In this document: positions 56,462 to 64,000 of the stretch, in pieces | Position numbering within the stretch: the stretch's first letter is position 1 | Layout of the letters: each line of letters begins with the position of its first letter | Assembly: GCF_017565645.3 (NCBI RefSeq) | Contig: NZ_CP086136.1 | Span: 3,021,501-3,085,500, forward strand | Length of the DNA: 64,000 nt | Direction: 5' to 3' | Origin: Bradyrhizobium barranii subsp. barranii | GTDB lineage: Bacteria; Pseudomonadota; Alphaproteobacteria; Rhizobiales; Xanthobacteraceae | The notes under the pieces: generated by a model | The model's input: the letters and a program-made list of their open reading frames with translations, nothing else | Databases searched by the model: none | What the model was told of the DNA's origin: nothing | Made by a program: the position numbers and the translations under genes

Positions 56462-57379
56462 TTAGAGGCGGCAATTGAGGGCCGCTCGCTCCAGGGCCGC
56501 CAATGCAGCGGCAACGATAGGGCGTCGGGATGTGCCCTTGGGAACGGCGCTGAATATGTGTCTGTGTAAGGCGGGCGCAATGGGAAGAACGCGAAAGTCG
56601 GGATCCTTGTCGAGGGGCTGCACCGCAAGACCGGGCAGGACTGTTACGAATTGTCCGGTGCGTACCATCTCAAGGGTGGCAGAAATATTACGAGCGCTGC
56701 AGCCAATCTTCATTTCGAATCCGGCAGCCAAGCACGCGTTAGTCAAGTTCTGCTGATAGGCGACCGCCGTTTGGTTGATCGCCCACTTCTCGTTCGAGAG
56801 ATCCTTGAGCTCTATGCTTGTCAAGTCGGCCTTCGCGAAGCGGTGGTCTGACGAAAGGATCGCATTCAAGGCGTCGACATAGAGGGGGTGGAATTCGAGG
56901 GCCTGTCGGTACGCACTTGCATCGGCATAATCGTCGACAATTGCGATATCGACCTGCTTGGCGACGGTTGCCTTGAGGCCCTCGGTCGGCTCGAGTTCGA
57001 CGAAGCTTGCATCGATCAGGGGGTGTGTCTTGTGGAGATAGCCCAAGGCTCTTGGAACGATGCTGGTCGCGACACTCCCGAATGCGGCAAGTCGTAGTTC
57101 GCCCGCAGGAGGTCCGTCCTTCTCGTCGAGTTCGGCTTCGATGCGCTCTGCCAGTTGCAGCAGCGGCGTGACGCGATCTAGGAGTTGCTGCCCTTTGGTT
57201 GTCAGGCGCAGCCCTCCTGCCGAACGCTCGAAAAGTACCGCTCCCGCCTCGCGTTCGAGCAGCGCCAACTGTTGAGACACGGCCGGCCGTGTTTGGCCGA
57301 GCGCTCGTGCCACTGCCGAGATCGTGCCGAGCTCGGAAAGCTCATGAAAGAGACGTAGTCGTGAAAGACTGAGGGCCAA
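56462..57379 (-). CDS. LysR-family regulator of amino-acid catabolic cluster
   Basis: A protein of about 305 aa with N-terminal HTH (LRLFHELSELGTISAVARAL, GQTRPAVSQQLALLEREAGA) and LysR effector domain. No ATG fits; a TTG at 57379 with GGAG upstream is chosen, while the open frame extends to 57433. It lies between the importer and the divergent enzyme operon, so it probably controls both, with an amino acid or derived keto acid as inducer. Confidence 0.88.
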   Translation of the reverse strand: MALSLSRLRLFHELSELGTISAVARALGQTRPAVSQQLALLEREAGAVLFERSAGGLRLTTKGQQLLDRVTPLLQLAERIEAELDEKDGPPAGELRLAAFGSVATSIVPRALGYLHKTHPLIDASFVELEPTEGLKATVAKQVDIAIVDDYADASAYRQALEFHPLYVDALNAILSSDHRFAKADLTSIELKDLSNEKWAINQTAVAYQQNLTNACLAAGFEMKIGCSARNISATLEMVRTGQFVTVLPGLAVQPLDKDPDFRVLPIAPALHRHIFSAVPKGTSRRPIVAAALAALERAALNCRL

Positions 57380-57449
57380 ACTGGCATATCTCCAAAGAAC
57401 CCGAGAGTAAGAATTTCTTTCGCCTCGCGTCAATTGGACTGGTCTTCCG

Positions 57450-57468
57450 GGGCCGGTCGAACCGGCCC
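57450..57468. promoter_or_regulatory. palindrome GGGCCGGT-CGA-ACCGGCCC
   Basis: A perfect 8-bp inverted repeat with 3-bp centre in the 191-bp divergent gap between the LysR regulator and the enzyme operon. It could be an operator; in principle it could also fold as a hairpin in either transcript. Confidence 0.45.
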
Positions 57469-57570
57469 AAAACCGCCGGCATCACCCTTGTGATCGCGAT
57501 CATCGCGAAGATGAGGCTGCGATCGCCGAGTTTTGACCGGCCTATCGGCCAATATCGCGAGGATTTATCG

Positions 57571-58461
57571 ATGCCGACGATCGCCTTCTTGGGTGTTGGC
57601 CGCATGGGTTCACATATGGCGCGTCGGCTTGCCGAAGCCGGACATAAGGTGCGGGCCTTCGATCCCAACGCGCCGGCCGTCGCCAAGCTTGCCCCGGCTG
57701 GCGTGGAAGCTGCCGCAAGCCCCAAGGCCGCTGCCGCTGGAGCCGATTTTATTCTGGCGAGCCTCCCTTCTCCAGTGGCCCTGACGGCGGCCGTAACCGG
57801 TGAGGACGGGATCCTCGCCGCTGCGAAGAAGGGCGCGACTGTGGTCGATTTCAGTACGGTAGACCCCGAGACCACCAAGGCGGTCGCTGCAGTCTGCGAC
57901 AAAGCTGGGATCAACTATCTCGATGCGCCTGTCAGCGGCGGCGTCGCCGGCGCAGAAAATGGCAAGCTCCTGATCATGATCGGGGGCGACCAGACCGTGC
58001 TGGATGCGACGCGCCCTGTGCTTGAGACGCTGGCTGGCAAGATCATTCATTGCGGCCCGGTCGGTTCCGGACAACTTATGAAGTTGAGCCACAACCTGTT
58101 GACCGCGATCAACACGGTAGCACTCGGCGAGGTGCTGGCAGCTAGCGTGAAGTCCGGCGCGAAGCTCGACGTGTTGCTCGAGGTTCTCGGCGGAGGTCTC
58201 GCCGGCAGCAAGATGCTGGATTGGCTCGGCAAGACGCTCTTTACGCAGGAGCGGCCAGCCTTCTTCGCGCTCGACCTGATGCACAAGGACATCTCGCTCG
58301 CACTCGACGACTTCACGGCTTCACCGATGTATCTCGGGCAGCTCGTTCGCCAGATCTACAATACGGCCCGCGCGGATGGTCTGGGCGGAAAGGATTCCAC
58401 TAGCGTCTCGGAGGTCTACGAGCGACTGCTCAAGGTCAATCTCCGTCACCCCGCAGCATGA
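57571..58461 (+). CDS. 3-hydroxyisobutyrate dehydrogenase-family oxidoreductase
   Basis: A 296-aa beta-hydroxyacid dehydrogenase: NAD(P) motif IAFLGVGRMGSHMARRLAEA, substrate motif FLDAPVSGG-type YLDAPVSGGVAGAENGKL, and the catalytic-Lys region VGSGQLMKLSHNLLTAINTV. Such enzymes oxidise beta-hydroxyacids or tartronate semialdehyde relatives. ATG at 57571 follows GAGG. First gene of an operon with overlapping coding ends. Confidence 0.93.
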   Translation: MPTIAFLGVGRMGSHMARRLAEAGHKVRAFDPNAPAVAKLAPAGVEAAASPKAAAAGADFILASLPSPVALTAAVTGEDGILAAAKKGATVVDFSTVDPETTKAVAAVCDKAGINYLDAPVSGGVAGAENGKLLIMIGGDQTVLDATRPVLETLAGKIIHCGPVGSGQLMKLSHNLLTAINTVALGEVLAASVKSGAKLDVLLEVLGGGLAGSKMLDWLGKTLFTQERPAFFALDLMHKDISLALDDFTASPMYLGQLVRQIYNTARADGLGGKDSTSVSEVYERLLKVNLRHPAA

Positions 58462-59990
58462 TTTCGAAGAACAGGAACGAACAAATGAGAGCGCAACGCG
58501 CCACCACCAGCTACGATTCCGAACTGACGTTGCCGCGCTCCGGGCTGCTTGGCAACTTCATCGGAGGAAAGTGGATCAAGCCGGTCTCGGGCCGCACGAT
58601 GGCAGTCGAGAATCCCTGCCGACGCGACACCATCGCCATGGTCGGGGCTGCGGACAAGCAAGACGTCGATGCCGCAGTCGCGGCGGCCAAGGCGGCCTTT
58701 CCGAACTGGCGCCGCATGGCGGCACGAGCCCGCGGTGCGCTATTGACTGAACTCGGCAATCGTGTGTCGGCGCATGCCGAAGAGATCGCCAACATCCTCG
58801 CGGCCGAAACGGGTAACGCGCTGCGCACGCAAAGCCGACCTGAGGTCGCGAGCACTGCCGAGGTCCTGCGCTACTACGGCGGCGTGGTATCCGAGCAGAA
58901 GGGCGAGACGTTGCCGCTCGGCCCGGGGATATTCAGCTACACTACGCGAGAGCCGCTTGGTGTCGTCGGCGCGATCATCCCCTGGAATTCGCCCCTCGTA
59001 CTCGCAGCCGTGAAGATCGGCATGGCGCTCGGCACCGGTAACACGCTGGTTCTGAAGCCTGCCGAGGACGCGCCGCTAGCGGTCATCAAGGTCGCGGAAC
59101 TTGCAGCCGACATGTTCCCAGCCGGCGTCTTCAATGTCGTCACCGGAACGGGCATCGAGGCCGGTGCGCCGCTTTCGAACCATCCCGACGTGTCGAAGAT
59201 CTCGTTCACAGGCTCGGTCGAGGTGGGAAAGCTCGTGGCGCATGCCGCCGCCGACCGCATTGCGAAGGTCACCCTTGAGCTCGGCGGCAAGAGCCCCTGC
59301 GTCGTCTATCCAGATGCGGCGACGCCGGAGCAACTCGATACCTGCGCGACAAACGTCATCAATGCCATGCGCTTCGCGCGCCAAGGGCAGTCCTGCACGG
59401 CGGGCTCGCGGCTCTTCATCCACCGGGACGTGTTCGAGCCGGTGGTTGCAAAGGTTGTCGAGAAGCTGAAGGCCATGAAAGTCGGCGACGCGCTCGACGA
59501 GGCCTCCGACATCGGCGCGATCATCAACGCCGAGCGCTACGGAGAGGTTTGCGCTTTTATCCGCGAGGCCGTCGATCGTGGCGCGAAGGTGGAGATCGGC
59601 CAGGTCCCAGCTCCCGCTAACGACACCGACGGCTTCATGCCGGGCCCCGTCGTGCTGACGGGTGTCGACAATAGCTGGCGTGTTGTGCGCGAGGAGGTCT
59701 TCGGGCCTGTCCTGGTTGCGATCCCCTGGACGAACGAAGACGAGATGATCGGCTGGGCGAACGACACCCATTACGGTCTCGCTGCCTACATCTTCACGAA
59801 CGACATCACCACTGCCCTGCGCGCAGCGGAGCGAATCGATGCAGGCTGGCTCCAGATCAACCGTGCCGGCGGTCAGATCCCAGGCATGTCCTACGGCGGT
59901 GCCAAACAGAGCGGCATCGGCGCCGAATATTCTATCGAAGGGGCCCTCGAGAGCTACACCTATCGCAAGAGCGTGACCGTCACGGTGTGA
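58458..59990 (+). CDS. aldehyde dehydrogenase
   Basis: A 510-aa NAD(P)-dependent dehydrogenase: GVVGAIIPWNSPLVLAAVKI, cofactor loop FTGSVEVGKL, catalytic Glu in LELGGKSPCVV, catalytic Cys in RQGQSCTAGSRLF and EEVFGPVLVAI. Start overlaps the previous stop (ATGA); an internal ATG at 58485 has a better ribosome site (AGGA). It could oxidise the semialdehyde made by the preceding dehydrogenase. Confidence 0.93.
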   Translation: MISKNRNEQMRAQRATTSYDSELTLPRSGLLGNFIGGKWIKPVSGRTMAVENPCRRDTIAMVGAADKQDVDAAVAAAKAAFPNWRRMAARARGALLTELGNRVSAHAEEIANILAAETGNALRTQSRPEVASTAEVLRYYGGVVSEQKGETLPLGPGIFSYTTREPLGVVGAIIPWNSPLVLAAVKIGMALGTGNTLVLKPAEDAPLAVIKVAELAADMFPAGVFNVVTGTGIEAGAPLSNHPDVSKISFTGSVEVGKLVAHAAADRIAKVTLELGGKSPCVVYPDAATPEQLDTCATNVINAMRFARQGQSCTAGSRLFIHRDVFEPVVAKVVEKLKAMKVGDALDEASDIGAIINAERYGEVCAFIREAVDRGAKVEIGQVPAPANDTDGFMPGPVVLTGVDNSWRVVREEVFGPVLVAIPWTNEDEMIGWANDTHYGLAAYIFTNDITTALRAAERIDAGWLQINRAGGQIPGMSYGGAKQSGIGAEYSIEGALESYTYRKSVTVTV

Positions 59991-61063
59991 GCCGAGAGAC
60001 AGCCCAAGAGGTCTCCATCGTTATGCTCTTAACCGAAGACTCCACGGGTCCGGACCCTCTTCTGGCCACGGCGGGCGAGCGGTTCGATCGCCTGATGACG
60101 ATTGAATCCCGTCCTCTCGCGGGCGGGCTTCCACCGGGTCTCGTCGTTCCGATGTACGAGATCTGCCGTCGTCATCACGGCGAGCCGTTGTCTACGCTGG
60201 CAGCCAGAGCCCTGATGTCGCGCGTCGCCTACGGCGACCACGTCATCGTGGCGACGGGCGCCGGCGTTCCGCCTAAACTCCCGCAGGGCGAGACCGACGG
60301 ACCGCCAGGCGCCGCTGTCCTTGCACGGGCTATGGCCCTCGGTCTTGGCGCCCAGGTCACGATCGTCTCGGAAGAGGCTCATTCTAAGCCAGTGGAAGCT
60401 TGCGCCGCGCTCGTTGGATCCTTCACGGCAAGGCCGATCAAGGTGGAGACTATCCCGCCTCATTCCAAGTATGGGCCCAAGGCCGTCGAGGCGCTGCTGG
60501 CACGACACCAGCCATCGGCAATCGTCTTCGTCGAGCTCGATGGCCCCAACCCGGATGGTTTTTTCCACGGCGTCCGCGGCGACCGTCGCCCTGCCGGCAC
60601 GATGGCGCACCTCCATTTGCTCGCAGAGGCCGGACACGCGGCGAAGCGGTTGACGATAGGAATTGGCGACGGCGGTAACGAGGTCGGCTTCGGCGCGGTG
60701 CGGACGGCGCTTGCCGCTTTTCATCCAAATGGCTTCGTTGTCACGGCGGTCGAGACGGACGTGATCGTCAGCGCCGCAATATCGAACTGGGGCGCTTACG
60801 CCGTTTGCGCCGGACTTGCTGTCGGGCTCGGCAGTCCTGACCTGCTACACGACGAAACTCTCGAAGGGGAGCTGATCAGAGCCTGCGTTAAGGCCGGCGC
60901 TCGTGATGGCGCGACGGCAAGCACCGAACCCCTCGTTGATGGTGTCTCTGAGAGCGGTCATCGGGGTTTTGTCAGTCTGCTCCAAAGCATCGTTGCAAGT
61001 TCGTCAAGCGAGCTTGGTCCGGATTCGTCGTCGCGTCAGCGATCTCGCGAGGTGACCCAATGA
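59987..61063 (+). CDS. D-glutamate cyclase-like protein (DUF4392), paralogue A
   Basis: A 358-aa protein. Recognisable family signatures are VAYGDHVIVATGAGVPPKLP, ETDGPPGAAVLARAMALGLG, GIGDGGNEVGFGAVR and ISNWGAYAVCAGLAVGLG, as in the D-glutamate cyclase domain of mammalian DGLUCY. That enzyme turns D-glutamate into 5-oxo-D-proline. Starts at GTG overlapping the previous stop; ATG at 60023 with GAGG upstream is an alternative. A homologue, paralogue B, lies two genes downstream. Substrate may be another D-amino acid. Confidence 0.82.
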   Translation: MSRETAQEVSIVMLLTEDSTGPDPLLATAGERFDRLMTIESRPLAGGLPPGLVVPMYEICRRHHGEPLSTLAARALMSRVAYGDHVIVATGAGVPPKLPQGETDGPPGAAVLARAMALGLGAQVTIVSEEAHSKPVEACAALVGSFTARPIKVETIPPHSKYGPKAVEALLARHQPSAIVFVELDGPNPDGFFHGVRGDRRPAGTMAHLHLLAEAGHAAKRLTIGIGDGGNEVGFGAVRTALAAFHPNGFVVTAVETDVIVSAAISNWGAYAVCAGLAVGLGSPDLLHDETLEGELIRACVKAGARDGATASTEPLVDGVSESGHRGFVSLLQSIVASSSSELGPDSSSRQRSREVTQ

Positions 61064-61263
61064 CGCCGAGCTACGACCCCGCTGTTGGGCCCGACTTCGT
61101 CGGTCTTGTACCGGGCTTGAAGCATCGAGAATGCCTCGTCTGGCATATTCGCGCGGCAAGACGCTTTCGCCGAACGCTTCTGACAAGAACGCCCATTTCA
61201 TCGCGCGTCGCCGGTCACCTTGGCTCCCTGGTTGTCCGCATCGCCAAGTCACACTGGTTCTAG
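61060..61263 (+). CDS. possible 67-aa protein, unknown
   Basis: An ATG overlaps the stop of paralogue A (ATGA) and the TAG stop lies 6 bp before the next gene, exactly filling the gap in an otherwise overlapping operon. The product is Arg-rich with no recognised motif (ends SLVVRIAKSHWF). The spacing favours a real gene, but the composition and lack of homology to anything I know keep this uncertain; it may be a degenerated remnant. Confidence 0.35.
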   Translation: MTPSYDPAVGPDFVGLVPGLKHRECLVWHIRAARRFRRTLLTRTPISSRVAGHLGSLVVRIAKSHWF

Positions 61264-61269
61264 GAGAAG

Positions 61270-62583
61270 ATGATGACAGCCGTCGCCTCGGAGTCGAAAA
61301 CGCAATCCCCGAAGCCCACAGATCGCTTCGGTAATCCCATCGATCCCATTGTCGGCTTTGCGCGTGGTACCATCATCCGATCCAGTGTCGACGAAGCGCG
61401 TCGCCTTCGTCAGGGGCAGGTCGTAGCGGCCAATCGTGTCCGCAGGCTCGGCCCGCATTCCATCGGCGTGTTCACAGGAAATCAGCGAGACTTTCCGCTC
61501 AAGGCGGAAGATCTCGCGACACTTTGCGAGGAATGGGTTGGCCCGGGCCTCTTCGCCGAAGACCTCCGAGAAGTCGCGATCAATCACCTTGGTGGTGAGG
61601 ACGGGGATGGCGTCGCTGTATTCAAGCGCACCAGCGCGGGAATCATTGCTACCATCGTCGCTCATGCCGGCGGCAGCCCCGTGATTTCGATCGTCCCTCC
61701 GGGTGGGCGATCGCACGCTTCGGTGATCCGAGGCTGTTCCATCGCTCGGGTGGAACTCGTCGAAATCGGGGGCGATCGCGACTGGCAGGCAGCTCTGACC
61801 AAGGCGAAACCCAACCTCGTCGTCGTCACCACCGTAACGAGCGCCCTCGAGCTTCTGGACGACACCGTGACCTCGGCTGTCGTCAAAGCCACTCACGCGG
61901 TCGGCGCCATTGCGTTCGTGGACGACGCTTATGGCGCCCGTCTGCGTCCTGTGCTCCATGGCGGTAAGCCGGGCCTCGCCCTCGGCGCCGATCTCGCGAT
62001 TACCAATTGCGACAAGGCGGGTCTCGCCGGACCGCGCGCAGGCGTCCTTGCCGGCCGCCCCAATCTTGTCACGGCGGCGTCAGCGAAGGGCGCTGAATTT
62101 GGGATGGAGGCACGCGCACCGATCGCCGCTGGCGCCATGCGGTCTCTCCAGGCTTTTCGGCCTGACGACCTGCGGGAGGAAGCTCGCTCCGGACAGGCGC
62201 TCGCCGTCGCACTCGCCGAGAAGCTCGGTCGCGACCTCGTGGTTGTCAGCGATCTCGGACCAATGGTCGACGAGCAAGATGTGCTCGCCGTTGTCCTGCG
62301 GCGCGCCCGCCGTTCCGCCGAAGACCTCGGGCTCGTTCCGTGCGAGGTCTCCTCTGCGCTCGGCATGGTCCTCCTGCGCGACGATGGAATCCTCACGGTC
62401 AACACCCACGGACAGCCTGGGGCTCGTGTGTCGCTGCGCCTGAAGCCGACACTCGACGCGATCGGGCGAGTTGGCGGCCAGGATGCCGTCGTCGCCGCCG
62501 TCGATACTGCACTCGATCATCTCGCCTCGCGGATCGGCGATGTCTCCGCAATCTCACAGCTCGTTCTCGGAGAGCAGGCATGA
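61270..62583 (+). CDS. SelA-like PLP-dependent enzyme
   Basis: A 437-aa fold-type I PLP enzyme. AFVDDAYGARLRPVLHGGKP is the cofactor-Asp region and DLAITNCDKAGLAGPRAGVL holds the predicted Schiff-base Lys; both resemble the selenocysteine synthase/D-glucosaminate-6-phosphate ammonia-lyase group rather than aminotransferases. No selenocysteine machinery is nearby, so a lyase, racemase or ammonia-lyase acting on an amino acid is more likely. Two ATGs (61270, 61273) follow AGGAG. Stop overlaps the next start (ATGA). Confidence 0.8.
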   Translation: MMTAVASESKTQSPKPTDRFGNPIDPIVGFARGTIIRSSVDEARRLRQGQVVAANRVRRLGPHSIGVFTGNQRDFPLKAEDLATLCEEWVGPGLFAEDLREVAINHLGGEDGDGVAVFKRTSAGIIATIVAHAGGSPVISIVPPGGRSHASVIRGCSIARVELVEIGGDRDWQAALTKAKPNLVVVTTVTSALELLDDTVTSAVVKATHAVGAIAFVDDAYGARLRPVLHGGKPGLALGADLAITNCDKAGLAGPRAGVLAGRPNLVTAASAKGAEFGMEARAPIAAGAMRSLQAFRPDDLREEARSGQALAVALAEKLGRDLVVVSDLGPMVDEQDVLAVVLRRARRSAEDLGLVPCEVSSALGMVLLRDDGILTVNTHGQPGARVSLRLKPTLDAIGRVGGQDAVVAAVDTALDHLASRIGDVSAISQLVLGEQA

Positions 62584-63596
62584 GCAACGCCAACACTACC
62601 TTTGCGGGCATGGATGACCGGCTCGACCGACTGGTCAATCTCGATCTCGGGGGCCGAGGCGTCGAGCATCTTTACGAGGCGGCTCGCGCGCGGCAAGGCG
62701 GTGCCCTGTGCGGCGCGGCCGCCGAGGCGCTCGCCGCTATCCCGGTGGGGGCGACGGTCGTGGTGACGACGGGCTCCGTCTCGCGGGCCTGGATTTCGCC
62801 CACTATCGGCGAGAACGACGGGCCTGCCGGCGCCGCCGCGGTCGTGCGAGCGCTTGCCCTATCCAAGCGAGCGACCTGTGTCGTTGTCGCGGAGGAGACC
62901 CTGCTCGACGGCACCGCCAAGATCCTTACCAGCGCCGGCCTGTCGGTGCTCCCCTACGAGCAGGCGCGGATTGCGAGCGGCGACGGAAGCCTCGCGGTCG
63001 CCAGCACGCGCTCCTTTCCCGTGACGGACACCGAGGCGAAGGCCGCCTCCGCCGCCTTGCTCGATGAATTCAAGCCTGCCTTGGTCTTCTCAACGGAGCG
63101 GGTCGGCCGTAACGCCGACGGCATCTATTGCTCGATGCGCGGCATCGACTACGGCATGGGGCGGGCCCGGATTGACTACTTGTTCGACGAGGCGCTCGCC
63201 CGTGGGATTCCTAGCGTCTGCGTGGGCGACGGGGGCAATGAGATAGGCATGGGGGTCGTCGCCGACGCCGTGCGGCGCCATGTGAAGTTCGGCGACGCGC
63301 GGCCGGAAGGCGGTGCCGGCATCGGAGCGGTGACTGGCACCGATGTGCTAGTCACCGCAGCCTGCTCGAACTGGGGTTGCTACGCCATCCTGGGGGCGCT
63401 TGCGGCCCGTCTGAAGAGGCCCGACCTCCTCCATGCGCCAAAAATGGAAGAACACCTGCTGCGTCGCGGTGTCGACATCGGCTTGATCAACTCGGTCGGC
63501 AACGTCGTCGATGCTGACGTCGATGGGATTCCTCTCCAGACGCATGTCGCGATGACCGACTTGATCTCCGCGGTCGTTCGACCAGCGTTGCGCTGA
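62580..63596 (+). CDS. D-glutamate cyclase-like protein (DUF4392), paralogue B
   Basis: A 338-aa protein with the family motifs VGATVVVTTGSVSRAWISPT, NDGPAGAAAVVRALAL, STERVGRNADGIYCSMRGID, VCVGDGGNEIGMGVVAD and ACSNWGCYAILGALAARL. It is closer to the classical family (ERxGRNADG with MRG) than paralogue A, which has DGPNPDGFF at that place. The pair could form a heteromer or act on two steps or stereoisomers. Starts at ATG overlapping the SelA-like stop. Confidence 0.84.
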   Translation: MSNANTTFAGMDDRLDRLVNLDLGGRGVEHLYEAARARQGGALCGAAAEALAAIPVGATVVVTTGSVSRAWISPTIGENDGPAGAAAVVRALALSKRATCVVVAEETLLDGTAKILTSAGLSVLPYEQARIASGDGSLAVASTRSFPVTDTEAKAASAALLDEFKPALVFSTERVGRNADGIYCSMRGIDYGMGRARIDYLFDEALARGIPSVCVGDGGNEIGMGVVADAVRRHVKFGDARPEGGAGIGAVTGTDVLVTAACSNWGCYAILGALAARLKRPDLLHAPKMEEHLLRRGVDIGLINSVGNVVDADVDGIPLQTHVAMTDLISAVVRPALR

Positions 63597-63613
63597 AAAC
63601 AGAGAGGCGCCCA

Positions 63614-64000
63614 GTGTCAACCGAACCGATTGCACCCTTCCTCGATCTGCGTGGCATACGCGTTTCGTACGGATCAAACGAGGTTCTGAAGGGCGTCGAT
63701 CTCTCGGTTCGTCAAGGCGAGGTCGTCGTCATCATTGGCCCGAGCGGCAGCGGCAAGAGCTCGCTCCTGCGAACGGTTAACATGCTTCAGCCGGTCGTCG
63801 GCGGTGAGATCGTGCTGGAAGGCCAGGACTTGCTCTCCGGCAAGCAGGACGTGAATAAGGTCCGCCAGCGCGTGGGAATGGTGTTCCAGCACTACAACCT
63901 GTTTCCGCATCTCACCGTTTTGAAGAATCTCACCTTGGTTCCGCGTCGCGTTTTGAAGGAGCCGACTGCGGAATCGGAAGCTCGCGCCCGAGAGTTGCTC
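63614..64000 (+). CDS. amino acid ABC transporter ATP-binding protein, 3'-truncated by window edge
   Basis: From GTG at 63614 the frame reads through to the window end. It encodes GIRVSYGSNEVLKGVDLSVR, Walker [21 protein letters not shown] and Q-loop MVFQHYNLFPHLTVLKNLTL, typical of GlnQ-type ATPases. It starts 17 bp after paralogue B and is thus the next operon member, implying a second amino-acid importer beyond the window. Confidence 0.92.
   Translation, partial: MSTEPIAPFLDLRGIRVSYGSNEVLKGVDLSVRQGEVVVIIGPSGSGKSSLLRTVNMLQPVVGGEIVLEGQDLLSGKQDVNKVRQRVGMVFQHYNLFPHLTVLKNLTLVPRRVLKEPTAESEARARELL

Noticed and set aside
61270..62583. Selenocysteine synthase (SelA) as the role of the PLP enzyme
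   Set aside because: No selB, selD or tRNA-Sec is nearby and the genomic context is amino-acid catabolism; only the fold and lysine motif resemble SelA.

Overview
The window looks like a chromosomal segment of an alphaproteobacterium, most probably Bradyrhizobium or a close relative. The evidence is high GC content, strong GC3 bias, the dxs/xseB/histone-deacetylase-like block, CTCCCCTTGCGGGAG-type dispersed repeats and IS families typical of rhizobia. The genus call is inferred from protein resemblance; no database was searched.

Positions 1-16,550 are orderly core-like chromosome: a CoA-transferase fragment with a NitT/TauT-type ABC transporter, two RNA methyltransferases (TrmA/RlmD-like and TlyA), a nucleoside deoxyribosyltransferase-like gene, dxs, xseB, a histone-deacetylase-like amidohydrolase, a 5'-nucleotidase, enoyl-CoA hydratase, an MFS transporter, an acyl-CoA dehydrogenase and tRNA-Gln(UUG).

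From the tRNA to about 31.5 kb the region is mosaic. It holds an IS110 transposase ORF fused in frame to a DUF2130 C-terminus, a complete IS3-family element with a 3-bp target duplication, a membrane-fusion-protein plus cellulose-synthase-like glycosyltransferase pair (glycosyltransferase frameshifted; the layout recalls bgsBA), a 3' fragment of glnD, and intact htpG behind an RpoH-type promoter. A pile-up of IS5, IS21, IS6, IS3 and IS110 elements follows, most of them broken.

From 31.6 to 53 kb lies accessory catabolism. One cluster (33-42 kb) has a NodD/NahR-like LysR regulator divergent from an extradiol-dioxygenase-like VOC protein, then a Rieske protein, GntR regulator, ornithine-cyclodeaminase-like protein, DapA-family lyase, aldehyde dehydrogenase, FAD monooxygenase and MFS transporter. 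This resembles a pathway for an aromatic or N-heteroaromatic compound. Downstream, an outer-membrane 'phenol MetA pathway' porin-like gene is split by three successive insertions (IS3, IS630, IS6) whose exact removal restores most of its reading frame. A second cluster (47-52 kb: BKACE, cupin, fumarylacetoacetate hydrolase, TetR, thioesterase, MFS) and an orphaned substrate-binding protein/FAH fragment at 31.6-32.8 kb share a palindromic operator, AAACGTATCGTTT, so they probably formed one TetR regulon.

From 53.3 kb to the end there is a polar-amino-acid ABC importer, a divergent LysR regulator and an overlapping operon: 3-hydroxyisobutyrate-dehydrogenase-like enzyme, aldehyde dehydrogenase, a D-glutamate-cyclase-like (DUF4392) protein, a possible 67-aa ORF, a SelA-like PLP enzyme, a second DUF4392 protein and a second ABC ATPase cut by the window edge. 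I recognise no described pathway with this gene combination, and it is the best candidate here for an uncharacterised system.
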